Source: Nelumbo lutea
Lineage: Eukaryota; Streptophyta; Magnoliopsida; Proteales; Nelumbonaceae
DNA length: 64,000 bases
Direction: 5' to 3'
NCBI GenBank assembly: GCA_022828595.1
Contig: JAKGHH010000002.1
Span: 42,502,222 to 42,566,221 of the forward strand
The notes under the pieces are model-generated. The model was not told the DNA's origin and did no database searches. It worked only from the letters and a program-made list of their open reading frames with translations. The stretch's first letter is position 1. Every line of letters starts with the position of its first letter. The translations under genes and the position numbers were made by a program. Of the stretch, positions 22,560 to 33,780 are shown one piece after another.

Positions 22560-22714
22560 CATTTGAAACTTCCCGAAAATAGTCTAAAACAAATTTTTCA
22601 TATCTTTTTGGAACAACATTTTTTAACGGCTATCCCAACTAAATGAGAAAAGACGAAAATACGGGCTGCCGAGCTTTCTGACAGCCCTTACAGAAAAACA
22701 CACCAAACAGGGCC
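22560..22714. mobile_element. Partial MITE related to 25051-25378
   Basis: The right end ...ACACACCAAACAGGGCC, read in reverse, gives GGCCCTGTTTGGTGTG. Further in, the reverse strand has GATATGAAAAATTTGTTTTAG with ACTATTTTCGGGAAGTTT, matching GACGTGAAAAATCC and CTACTTTTGGGAAGTT of the 25-kb element. The other terminus was not located. Confidence 0.5.
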
Positions 22715-23014
22715 TAATTCGATCCTTAATTAATCTTATGTAGCGGTGCAGGACACAGGGAGACCATGCCATGGATTGTCTGATTTTGCAGCATCTTAAC
22801 ACTTCCCATGCTTTGCAATTTGCATGTATCCACCAAAGGAGTGCTCTTATTGAGGATCCAGTAACACTTAAACAGCAGATAAGTGTGGAGATGCGAGTCT
22901 CTTGTTCATCATACATTGTATGGAAAGGGTGAAAACTCTTGAAAACATCTGTATTTGGAAGGTGCCAGATGGGAGCCTCCTAGTAAATTATTCCCCGGCC
23001 CAATCTCTCTTTTA

Positions 23015-23348
23015 GGCTGCGTTTGGAAACAATGCAAATGGAGTATAAATCCCGGTTCAGGGTAAATTTATACTTTAATTTATTTTTGTCTGTATTTAGC
23101 AACATTACATTTATATATTGACAAATAAAAATATATCAATAAAAAAGAAATAGATCTGCATAGAAGTGGGTTTTTGATAAAAAAAAAGACATGCTTTGTT
23201 GGAATGCGTTTTTGCATCCATTACAACTAAAAATCTAGGAAGATAAATTTGTCAATGAATAACTAACCCAACTTTACAATGTATATAAACAGTTTTACAT
23301 TATACATATTTACATTCACACTTATTTATATTATTTCCAAACACGGCC
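23015..23348. mobile_element. Tourist-like MITE family A, copy 1
   Basis: Inverted ends GGCTGCGTTTGGAAACAATG and (reverse) GGCCGTGTTTGGAAATAAT. Flanks are TTA and TCA, one mismatch from a 3-bp duplication. It shares AACATTACATTTAT, ATATCAATAAAAAAGAA, TTTGCATC and ACCCAACTTTAC with copy 2 (28133-28525). Confidence 0.82.
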
Positions 23349-25047
23349 TCAGAAATTTTTCGTTTTTCAAACCTAACCTCTCCCATCTATGAAATTGGGT
23401 TGGTTGAATTGGATTCAACCATTCATATTACATATAAAAATGAAACAAATATATCATCATATTAACTGTCCTTCACCGTGATCTTCTCTAATCCCCTCTC
23501 CACACTAAGTAATGTACAAAATCAAATATATAATTACAAGTGTAAAGCATTAGGTTCGGATTGGGTTAGGTGAAGTTGTCTAGGGAATCAAGACTAACCC
23601 AATCTGAGTTTATATCGGTTTTGATCTTTTCCAAAATTAATCCTAACAACCCAATTTTCAACCCAAACCCAAGTTGCAATTAATCCATTGGCATAGAAGA
23701 AAACAAAAGCATATCTGCTTTTTGTGTTATCTAGCTAGCTTAATTAGTTCATTAAGCCAAGAACTCATTAACGCGTGGCCTCAAGCAGTAGTGGCACTCT
23801 CAATGCGATCATATCACTCAACATCAATAACACTAGTCAATTATTCATAAGTCGATTGACTCTTTTAAGTTTCCAACTAGAACCTCCCAACATAGTAGAA
23901 AGGAAGTGATGATGAAATGGATCCTGTGCAAAACCCAAATAAATTGATTCTCATATCATGCGGATTGATCCTTTTAAAAGCCATTCAAGCCATTGTTTAT
24001 TATATCACAACTAGATTTCATTTTTGCTTTTGAGATAAACATTCCAATCAAATCGTTTTACAAAACTCTCTGCACTATCCCTGGGTCATTGAAAATAATG
24101 GGAGTTCAATTAATTATCTTCAGGAACGGGTCCCATTAATTAAGCATCATGGACATGGATCGATCAAGTACTGAGGTCAACCTCCACAAGTTTTATGATT
24201 GCTAACGTCAACAAACTTGACTACAGTGTTAGATGAATCAAATCACTAGTAAAGTGGTTCAAAAGATTTAATGTTGAATTCCTCCATATATACAAAACCG
24301 AACCATGTTGTTGACTTGTCATACAAGTATTCTTAAAATGGGGAACATTCAGTGGTTGGCCTCTTCATACAAAGTGTTTCTGATTCGTCACCCTCTTAAT
24401 TTTCAAGGGTTTCCAATCTGGGTTTCTGTCATGTCACCAGAGAAAAATGGGTAATATAGCACATCTCACTATGCCATATATACATATATCTAGCTATTAT
24501 TTTGAGCCAAAGCCCATAACCAAGCATTCATGATGATTGGACGATCAACTTTGAGGATAGGGGTTGAGTCTGTTTTTGGGTCGTTTGGAATTAAATGTCT
24601 AAACCAGCAGAGAGAAATCTTCCATGTGGAAACATGTTTTAGGGCAGAAAATGGTTTCTATTTATTCTTCTCTCCACCTGTTACTGATCATAAGGTAAAC
24701 TTTAAGCTGAAGAGACCCTGCAACTTGTCCAAACAATGCTCCTTTATAGCTTTCTTTTAAAGATAGAAAAGGTGGGAAGTTTAACAAAAAATGTCTCTAT
24801 ATATGAAGAAAATCATTGAAGTGCACCGTGGGATATAGGGCTGACGTGGATCATCATGGAGCTTTCAGAGTGGATCAAATTTGCCCGTTATAGGGGGAGG
24901 TTTCTATGCTGAAATTTTCCCAATGAATAGACTGTACGTTTTTAGGTGGAATTAAAAATGAGAAAAGAAAGAAAAAGAAAAGACCATTTTTAGGTGATGT
25001 AAAAGATTTTCATATTTGTTTTAACTTTTAAGTGCTCTCTGACAAAT
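23349..25047. other. Noncoding, no gene seen
   Basis: AT-rich with a GGATTGGGTT- and AACCCAAT-rich inverted-looking patch at 23555-23680 that may be another hAT MITE. The short frames at 24530-24760 show no domain. Confidence 0.4.
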
Positions 25048-25050
25048 TTA

Positions 25051-25378
25051 GAGCCTGTTTGGCACATCTTTTCGCACGATCTTTTGACTATTTACGAGTT
25101 AGGAAGACCAATTTTTGGTCTATTTCTATTTAGCGTACCGAAGATCTAGCCATCAAAAGATGGAACATCGAAAAGACGTGAAAAATCCATTTTGGGCTAC
25201 TTTTGGGAAGTTCTAAATAAAGTTTTTTCGCATCTTTCACATTTTAATCTCGCGCGAAAAGACGCACATTTGTTAAACGTGCTTCAAACTGCTCAGATCT
25301 TCATGCAAAAATTCAATGCATCTTTTAACTGTCAGAGCTATTAAAAGATCTTCCTAAAAAAACACACTAAATGGGCAC
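25051..25378. mobile_element. Tourist-like MITE family C
   Basis: Ends GAGCCTGTTTGGCACA and (reverse) GTGCCCATTTAGTGTG are inverted repeats with a few mismatches. The element is flanked by TTA at 25048-25050 and 25379-25381, the 3-bp target of PIF/Harbinger MITEs. The interior is rich in GATCTTTT and AAAAGATC and can fold back on itself. Noncoding. Confidence 0.75.
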
Positions 25379-26284
25379 TTAATTAGTAAATGTATTCCAA
25401 TAAGAGTAGCGTTAACATTTATATCATATATCTAATCCCAGAAATTACCTCAGGTAGATGTTAATATATTCACCTGAATTAAAATTTCGTTTAGGATATA
25501 TAATTGAGTATAAATAAACTTTTATACCTTATTCCTTACAAAAATTGGTAAACTTACACACACTACATCTACATACTTATTTACACTTTTGAATTCGAAT
25601 CTCATCCAAAGAAAGAAAAACAAGACCTGTGGTAGATGTGCGGGTTAGTCAGTGTTCATGTTAAGTGGTTTAGTTGTGATTAATTGGAAAACAAAGTGTT
25701 ATATGCCCCATTGGGACCAGTGTTTTCCTCATTTCAAAATTAAAATTAAAGTGTTCTTTTTTTTTTTTTAATGATGTGGTAGATTGCTATTGATTTGAGA
25801 GACTTTTTAATTTCCATCTAAGCTAGGTAATGACCCCTTAAGAATTACGGGGCAACTACACCTATATATCATCTTGAGTTCGAGTTTTACTTTTTTATAT
25901 TATATTTAATTTAAGTTCTTTATTTTAAAAAATAAATCAGATTTAATTTTCGTAATTGACAACCTATTTCATCTAGAAGAATGGTGCTTACATACATTTA
26001 AGGATTTTTTTAATAAGTAGATACATGCTTTAAGAAGTTAACACTTTTTTGTTTTACTTTTGAAAATAAAATTAACTACTCTCATGGATTAGACACATAT
26101 CTAGAGAAAAAAAGAAACTTTAATTTGAAAGTGGGTAGACTTTGTTTGAGAGTGGGAATAATCTAATTTTAGAAACTTTTTCTTGAAATATAGAATGCCA
26201 CTTGTTTGAAAATTAAGAAGCTCTCTAGTCTAAGGGTTTTGAAAAGGAAAAGCTCTATGCAAAAAACTAGCAGTTAATAAAAAT

Positions 26285-26286
<2 letters not shown>

Positions 26287-26314
<28 letters not shown>
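26287..26314. repeat. (ATT)n microsatellite
   Basis: Perfect ATT run of about nine units. Confidence 0.9.
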
Positions 26315-26315
<1 letters not shown>

Positions 26316-26396
26316 GCAATCGGATGGTTTATATATATAGGACTTTTAAGAAGTAAAAAGATGCTGGTTAAGCCCGTCGAAGTAGCACTTCCAAAT

Positions 26397-26581
26397 GAGA
26401 TCACATCTCCGCCCCACAATGCCCTACAGTACATCCCTGCCATGTATTAAGAATATCTTCTGATAATGACATTATCAAAACTGATATTATCATCGGGAGA
26501 TGTTTCAAAACTAATACTATCACCGGGGAGATATTCCTAATACACAACAGGAATGAACTGTGGGGCAGAGATGTGAACTCC
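26397..26581. repeat. Foldback (hairpin) element, copy 1
   Basis: Left arm TCACATCTCCGCCCCACA...GTATTAAGAATATCT pairs with right arm AGATATTCCTAATAC...TGTGGGGCAGAGATGTGA. The loop repeats the ATCATCGGGAGATGTTTC motif. The layout and words match the hairpin at 63325-63502, so both belong to one family. Confidence 0.82.
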
Positions 26582-27402
26582 ATCCAAACACGGTCTATTA
26601 TGCTTGCAGCAGCATTCCTGCTCTAACCCTTCTTATATCTCAAATTAAAAGCTGGTGGGACTCTTAATTTTCCTCTTATCAACTGTGGCTGGGATCAGTT
26701 GCTTTAATTCAGTAATTTCAGTTCCGTTCATTTTAACAAACCATGTCCAAGTGAATTTATACCATAATGTGGTATATTTGGACATAAATGGATTAGCCAA
26801 TTAATTTGTAAATATGGTCTACAAAAGTGGGTGGCTATGTCTTGATATTACAATAAATGTCAGTTGGACTGTCAATCACATGCATCTACACAAATCTAAT
26901 CAAATGGGACCCCAAATCAAAACTAAATGTTAAGCTTAAACCGCGTCAAGTCTATTCTGAACTTGCTATCACCGACTTTATTCCTTTGTAAGTTGAAACA
27001 TAATTAGTTCCAACTTTAAATCTAACTATTACTCTTAAATAAAACCCAATCAAGATATCTCTTGCTTTCAGGTGTGGTGGACCTGTAAGTTCCTTTTCAA
27101 ACATGCTGTACATTTTGGCTGTTACTGAGAAAATTAAACGTAGGACCAGATAAGTCTGGACCATCTGTTTATTAGTTAGTGTTCTGCTCATGCTCATGTG
27201 TGTGTGTGTGACTTCTGACTTCTGAGAGCCGAGATTTTCTGCTCTTTGAACTGAGAAGGATGGGGTTATTGTGGAAACAAATAACTGGTGGGAGGTCTCT
27301 TACATGGGAAAATGATAGATGGATATAATGATCAGTGGCAGACAAGAGAGGCAACACAAGTTGACCTTTAGAAGTAGACACGTTGGCCATATTGGAAGCT
27401 GA

Positions 27403-27640
27403 GGTGTTCCCACTACCCACTCACTTTTCAAGTTGTGGGCTCTCCCTCCCTCTGTTCCCCACTCACCTTCGAATTCATGGTCTCTCTCTCTCTCAAGGTG
27501 TTCCCACCACTCTTGAAGTTGTGGGCTCTCTCTCTCTCTCAAAGTGTTTTCACTCTTGAAGTTGTGGGCTCTTTCTCTCTCTATTTATCTATCTATCAAG
27601 GTGTTCCCACTCTTGAAGTTGTGGGGTCTCTCTCTCTGGT
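27403..27640. repeat. Minisatellite
   Basis: Four to five units of the form GTGTTCCCACTCTTGAAGTT GTGGGCTCTCTCTCTC with starts near 27403, 27499, 27542 and 27600. Unit length varies because the CT and TATC runs expand. Overlapping frames here are repeat translation, not genes. Confidence 0.85.
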
Positions 27641-28132
27641 GATTGATCACAAACATGTTATCAAATGACTGGATTATGAAAGGTCCAAGTTGTGGCAATG
27701 AAGTTCCAGCATTTGAAACATTTTGGGATTGGAGACTTTTATCCTGTCTTTGTGGGAATGTGCGGATGAAACAACTGTGTTTTTTGTGGTGTCTTTTTAA
27801 GGGCAGCTGCTGATGAGAACCACATGACCAGTGGGTATTTAGTGCAGGTTTGTGTCCAGCAGCCACACCAGTCTGGTCCCATCTTTGGATGTGGGATTTG
27901 GCTTATTTCTTCTGCCAATTTGCTTCCTGACTCTAGACATGACGACTTAACTCCACTCCCAAGAATGGGGAGCCGAGTCATAGTACTGGCGATTTTATAT
28001 GTATCGGTCATCCTAGCAAATGATAGTTTTATTAAGTACTGGTTCCATTGATTCCTGCCGAGTTATGCACTTGATTAATTCCTGAATGTTTCAAATGAAA
28101 ATAATGCAAAAATTGGTATATTTTGTACTTAA

Positions 28133-28525
28133 CGCTGCGGTTGGAAATGATGCAAATTAATGGAGGGTAGATCTTAGTTGAGAGTAAATTTGTACTTCAG
28201 TTCACTTTTGCTTGTGTTTGGTAACATTACATTTATGCATTAACGAATAACAAAAAATACATTTTCCAATGTATATTTATATTGATAATAAGATGTAAAA
28301 GTATATCAATAAAAAAGAAGTAATTTTGTATTTAATTGGATTTTTAATAAAAAATGATATATGCTTTATTGGAATTCGTATTTGCATCTATTATAACTAA
28401 AAGTCTGTTTGGTAAAAAGGTAAATTTCTCAATGCAAAATTAACCCAACTTTACTATTGATATGAACCATTTTACACTCTACATATTTGTATTCACACTC
28501 ATTTGCATCGTTTCCAAATACAGTT
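28133..28525. mobile_element. Tourist-like MITE family A, copy 2
   Basis: Ends CGCTGCGGTTGGAAATGATG and (reverse) AACTGTATTTGGAAACGATG, both followed by CAAAT, form inverted repeats. The flanks are TAA at 28130-28132 and 28526-28528, an exact 3-bp duplication as made by PIF/Harbinger transposases. Noncoding; matches copy 1 internally. Confidence 0.87.
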
Positions 28526-28528
28526 TAA

Positions 28529-31260
28529 AGAATCTTGATATTAAAATCTATATTATAAATTTATGTGTGATTATAAGACTGTAATGTAAAACCTACAATG
28601 AATGTAGATGCAATGTCGAATAAGTATTTTGATTTATAAAATTGTATATAAATTGTAACAGGACTCCCGAATCATTTTCATTCCCTCTGAGTTGACCCAC
28701 CCCTTACTTTGCTGAGCAGAGTCAAACCATTTTTAATATCTATGGAAAGAAAGTATATATCAATGTATTAGAATTTGCTGACGTGATAATTAAAACCTTT
28801 ACTTATAATAATGCATCAAAATCTACATGGCAGGACATAATTGGTTAGAAATTACTTATACTCAGAAACTTCTAGTTACAATATGTTCTTTAACAACATT
28901 AATTAGTTATGTCGCGCAAGTGCAGGCAATGAATGATGGGTTCAAAGTTCTTTTTTTGTTTGCGCAGGCGTGGCAAAAGCAGTTTGTATGTAGAGTTCAT
29001 GGTTCATGCCATTCTTAGCTGTAATTCTAATTTTTTAATTCATAATAAAATTTAAATTTAGAAATTTAAAATGTTATTAATTTATGTCAGGTTTGTTGGT
29101 ATCTGAATTCTTAAAATATTGGTGAACAAAAAGAAGAAGAAGAAGTTGAAGTTGGTATCTGAATCCTTAAAATCCTTCAAATTTGAGATATATAGACTTG
29201 AGTCACTTGACCAAGTGCATAACTCTACTCAAATCTAGCCCGTCAGAACTTCACAACCCAAGCTCAATCCGGCTCAACGGAAACATTTAAACAAGCTGGG
29301 CTTGAGTTTTCGAACTTCAAGTTAAGCTTGGGCAAAAAAAAAACTCAAGCCTAAATTAAAATCAGGTTTAGATTGGGTTGAGCCCTCTGGTAGCCCAAGC
29401 CCAACCTGATCAAATATAATCCCACCCAACCTTTTATGGTATAAATATCTATATATTATCAATTTATTTTACTTAGAAATTGGGCTATGATGTGTGACAC
29501 GCTTAAGCCCATGCCCAACCCAATGTTAGGTTAAGCTCATGTTGGGCCTGGGTTGGTAAATTCAAGCTTAATCTAGAGTTGGGCCAAGCCTAAGTTTCAG
29601 ACTTGGGACGTAGGGTTGGGCTTGAATTGACCCTCAATCTAACCCAATCCACCGGAGTTGCACCACAAGAAGGAGCATTGTGACATTCCTAATTGTATAT
29701 TGGTTATTATCATTTTATTAAATTATTTTAACCTTTACTATATTTTTATTTAGTATTATTTTTTGTTATTTTTAATTGGATTAGAGGGTTTTAAACTAAT
29801 AATAATAATTAAGTTCAAAGCTAATAATTTTGTTAATCTTTTAATTTTATCAACACATTTATAGTATTATTATATTTTCAAATGAAATTTAAATGGATAT
29901 CAAATTATAAGATTTACTTTTGAAACTAAAACTTTCTTACTTTTTTGTTGTGTTATTAATAAACATATATTAATTTGTATTAACTATTTTTAAATGAAAA
30001 CATGTATTAATAAAAAATATTAAAATAACTTTTATTAATTCATATTATTTTTATCTGTATTTTTTATAGTGTTGTTCACTTAATTAGTTAATTAATTAAA
30101 TAATATTTAGTAGATAAGTTATAATTATTTAATTAATCTTAGTTAATTAATTTAATTTAATTAAGGTAATGGAGTTAATTCATTAAGGTAATAATTTGAA
30201 GAAATTCAGTGAAGTATATTAGGTTAAAACTTATTTATTTTTGAAGTTAACTAATTGAAGAATTATGAAATTAGTGACTTAATTATGTTATCATTAATTA
30301 ACAAACTAGTTTAATACTTTGAAAATAGTCAAAAAGGTCATTTGTACGGGTGATTGGTTTGACCCTTATTTGTCTTTAAACAAGTAAATGTTAATCTAAA
30401 GTAGAAATGATGTATAGAATTATAGATAATTGTATTAATTAGTTGGGTTAACCCTCGTGTTAGCTGCTAAACCAAATCTTATTAAAGAATAGAGGGAAAT
30501 TGGAGTATCAGTTGGTTGTTTGTAAAAATGATATGAAAAAAAAATCAAAACTGAGCTTTGGGTAAATCTTAACTGAGCTACGCCCTTTTGCGAGGGTTGA
30601 AGTTTTGATTGAGCAACTTTCACCGAGATGCTTTGAAAAAGGTCCTGAAAGAAACTTCAATGGAAAGACATTTTTTGGATGATGGGCAAGGCCCTCCCAA
30701 TTCCCAAATGGGCACAGGTTTGTAATTCTGGGCCCATTCATTGTGCAACATGTCAGCTCAAGACATATGAGTGCCACATATTTGCCTGACAGAATTCACC
30801 ATAGTTGGCCCATTATCCTCCATAGTTGTGTTGAGCATTTGAGCTGCTAAAATCAGGCCCAGGCTGGTCCTTATCTAATTAAATCTTCAGCTGTTAGGTT
30901 CGAAACACCTGGGCTTTGGGTTGACCAAGCCCAGTGAGTAGCAGCTGAAATTTTGCTTCAGTGCCCAAATGACAGGAGGCATGTAATTCAGGCTCAATTT
31001 GAAAAGAGTGCAAATACAAATATGTACGGTGCAACGTTTTGTAAGACCTGTATTTGCACTGTACATATTTGTATTAAGTTGTATTCCTTCCAAATTGATC
31101 CGAAAGGTCCAGAGCTTTCACAAAGCAGATCTAACACCAACTCAAATGTGATGAATTGGCCCTTGACCCACCCAGTAGAGTGGTGACTCGTTTGAGCATG
31201 TATGCTTATACGCGAATAGGCACAACTCAAGCATATTTAAATTGGAAGAGTAGTTCATAA
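28529..31260. other. Noncoding, no gene seen
   Basis: Contains a GGGCTTG- and AAGCCCAA-rich patch (29240-29640) resembling a hAT-type MITE without clear ends, AT-rich DNA at 29690-30330, and a short inverted pair ACAAATATGTAC/GTACATATTTGT at 31016-31071. No protein domain found. Confidence 0.4.
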
Positions 31261-31282
31261 CTCTGACCAGTTCCTTCAACAA

Positions 31283-31555
31283 GGTTTTTAAAATCGACCC
31301 GAACCAGTTAGGGTCCGGTTCCTGGGTTGAATGGTCCGATCATTCAAATCGAATGGACAGTTCATTCTGATAAAAAATAAAAAACAGTCAAAACTGTTAA
31401 ATGATTCGAACAGTTCGAACAAATCAATCACCTGGGTCTGACCAAATCAATGTTTTTTGTCAAAAATCCGGTCTTGGAGAAAACCGGAACCAATCCCCTG
31501 ACTGATTCCCAATTTTTCTGGTCCGACCGTTCAGTCTGATCCGGTTTTGAAAACC
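31283..31555. mobile_element. MITE family D, copy 1
   Basis: Inverted ends GGTTTTTAAAATCGACC and (reverse) GGTTTTCAAAACCGGATC. The interior is rich in CCGGTTC and GAACGGTTC words. It is an inverted copy of 31681-31956. No certain target duplication. Confidence 0.75.
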
Positions 31556-31680
31556 ATGTGCTTCAATGACAATCTTGACTCTCTAATTCGTGGCAACTAA
31601 AGAAGACTGACCCATTTTGTATTACTCCCAATCGCTAGATTTGTTTCGCATCATCAGTTTGAGTGACACAACACAATCAT

Positions 31681-31956
31681 GGTTTTTAAAACTGGATCGG
31701 ACCGGATGGCCAGATTGGAAAAACCAGGAACTGGTCAGGTGACCGGTTTTGATTTTCCCCAAAACCAAATTTTCTTAAAAAAATGTTGATTTTGGTCAGT
31801 AAACTGTTGACTCAGACGATTAACCGTTCGAACGGTTTTGACCATTTTTTATTTTTTTTATCAGAACAGGCCAAACGTTTAATTCGAACAATCGGACTAT
31901 TCGACCCAACAACCGAACCCTTGACTGGTTCGGTTTCGGGGTCGATTTTAAAAACT
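31681..31956. mobile_element. MITE family D, copy 2 (inverted relative to copy 1)
   Basis: Begins GGTTTTTAAAACTGGATCGG and ends GGGTCGATTTTAAAAACT. Its second half matches the reverse complement of copy 1 (GTTCGAACGGTTTTGACC, TTTTTATCAGAAC, GACTGGTTCGG). The open frames in it have no coding meaning. Confidence 0.75.
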
Positions 31957-32608
31957 ATGAAGACAACACAACAATCAACAACAACTGCTACCAATGGTAA
32001 GTATGAACATTTGCAGCGTCCCCATCTAATATGAAGCTGTTTGATGATCAATCTCAAGCCACTCCATCCATCCCCTTTTAGCATCAAATAGAGTTGACGG
32101 GGTGTTCCATACTTACACCCAAGGGTTTTTTCATAATCTACACCAAGAAGGCAAGAACAAGCTAGCTTCAATCGATCTTGGACACACAGCAACAAACCTC
32201 AGTCTCCAAGGAGACAACGTGGGTTCTCAACCCACAACAAGGGCCATTAACAATTAAACCAATTACCAGTGGGGGATAGATTGATTTGAATCCAGAAAAC
32301 TTTAGGTCTTTTTTTTTTTTGTCTAAAACATTTTCTAAAGCAAGAGTTTTGGTCAAATGTTAAATTGGCTTCCGAGAAGTAAAGCTGAAAACAAACCTAT
32401 AACCTATGTAACAAGGAATTATTTTAATGAAGTGAAAAACATCTAAACCAACCAAAGAATCGGTTATGCAGCCTCAAGAGAATGCTGAAGACTACATTGA
32501 ACATAAATAACAAGGAACTTGAAAGAAGAGGTAAACGGATACTTTAATTTTTTACTAGTTTGCTTGCGGAAGAGGAATCCTGCTTTATTATGGTAAGAGA
32601 GGCAAATT

Positions 32609-32700
32609 AATTATTTATTGTTTTTCAGCTTATTTAATTATTTATTGCTTTTCAGCTTATTTAATTATTTATTGCTTTTCAGCTTATTTAATTATTTATT
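32609..32700. repeat. 27-bp tandem repeat
   Basis: Just over three units of AATTATTTATTGCTTTTCAG plus CTTATTT. Noncoding. Confidence 0.88.
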
Positions 32701-33228
32701 TTATAATGGTAAAGAGAATCTTTTGTGTCAGACTAGCAATCTCAACTTTAACAATTATCCTAATTATCCGTGTTCAACGAAGTAAGCTGAACACATAACA
32801 CATTAACTGGACTCCGGATCTCTTACCCACAAAATATTCAATTCTTTTTCTACTTGTCTGAAACTTTATTTGGCCATGATGATATTTGATATTTGATTTT
32901 TTTTTGTTTAATTTTACAGAAAAGTACGAACAGGCCCATTGCATATTTCTGATTTTCATTGCACATTTATAAATATTCAATTCTCAACTGGTAAATGTAT
33001 TTTGGGCCTAAAAATTCTGACTCTGGGTTGAACCATCATTCTTCCAATCGACTTTGCTTTTGGTTGGATCCAGTCAGTCATTTTCATTTTTTATCAGTCA
33101 ATACAGAAGGTTTTAAAATAATTAAACAAGCTTATTGAAAAAAAAAGCAGTTAAGCATAAGGTGCCTAGAGAGTTCAGCTACCCAGATTTTGACTTTGTT
33201 TAAACTTATTTGTCTACCATAAAGTTTG

Positions 33229-33275
<47 letters not shown>
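33229..33275. repeat. (ATT)n microsatellite, Helitron insertion target
   Basis: Perfect ATT run that stops at A33275, immediately followed by the CTAG terminus of a Helitron-like element. Confidence 0.92.
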
Positions 33276-33276
<1 letters not shown>

Positions 33277-33302
33277 TAGCAGGGACCCGCGTGATGCACG
33301 GA
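33276..33302 (-). mobile_element. Helitron 3' terminus A
   Basis: On the minus strand the sequence is CCGTGCATCACGCGGG, able to form a short GC-rich hairpin, then TCCCTG and CTAG, followed by T. A hairpin a few bases before a CTRR end next to T is the Helitron 3' signature. The hairpin matches the terminus at 44315-44342 almost exactly. The 5' end (TC...) was not found; the AT-rich repeated DNA to about 36 kb may be its body. Confidence 0.72.
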
Positions 33303-33332
33303 ATTTATTAAGCGAAAGCTAAATAATAGGAA

Positions 33333-33771
33333 TGGTCATTTACTAAAATACCCCTTATAGTTTCATGGATTTACTAAAATCTACCCTATAGTTAAAATTT
33401 TACTAAAACACCACTTTTAATTTGTAATGGATTTGATCAATCTTCCATTAGATGACAGTGAAAAATGACAGTGTTGACCCTAATTTTCATTTAAATAATT
33501 TTAATCAAAAGAAAATAAAAATAAAAATAAAAAAAAACCTTTTTTTCCCTTTATAAAGCACGAGCAATAACTCTATTTGTACAAAAAAACGTGTTAAGGG
33601 TATTTTTGGAATAAAAAAATATGGGCCTAATGGCAAAACAAATACTCCTTAATAAAATGTTGATTAAGTAAATAAATTGTAAAATATATGAGATGTTTTA
33701 ATATAATGAAAACTATAAGGTATGTTTAAGTAAATATGTAAAACTATAAGATGTGTTCTAGTAAATGACCC
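33333..33771. mobile_element. Mutator-type MITE, copy 2
   Basis: Ends TGGTCATTTACTAAAATACC and (reverse) GGGTCATTTACTAGAACAC match copy 1 at 20419-20995. Flanks TAATAGGAA (33324-33332) and TAATAGAAT (33772-33780) agree at 7 of 9 positions, consistent with a decayed 9-bp duplication. Noncoding. Confidence 0.83.
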
Positions 33772-33780
33772 TAATAGAAT

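Noticed and set aside
22623..22916. 97-residue minus-strand frame
   Set aside because: No recognisable domain; it overlaps a MITE end (22714) and has no promoter or splice context.
27172..28051. Cluster of overlapping frames on both strands
   Set aside because: Most fall in the CT-rich minisatellite, conflict with each other and show no domain.
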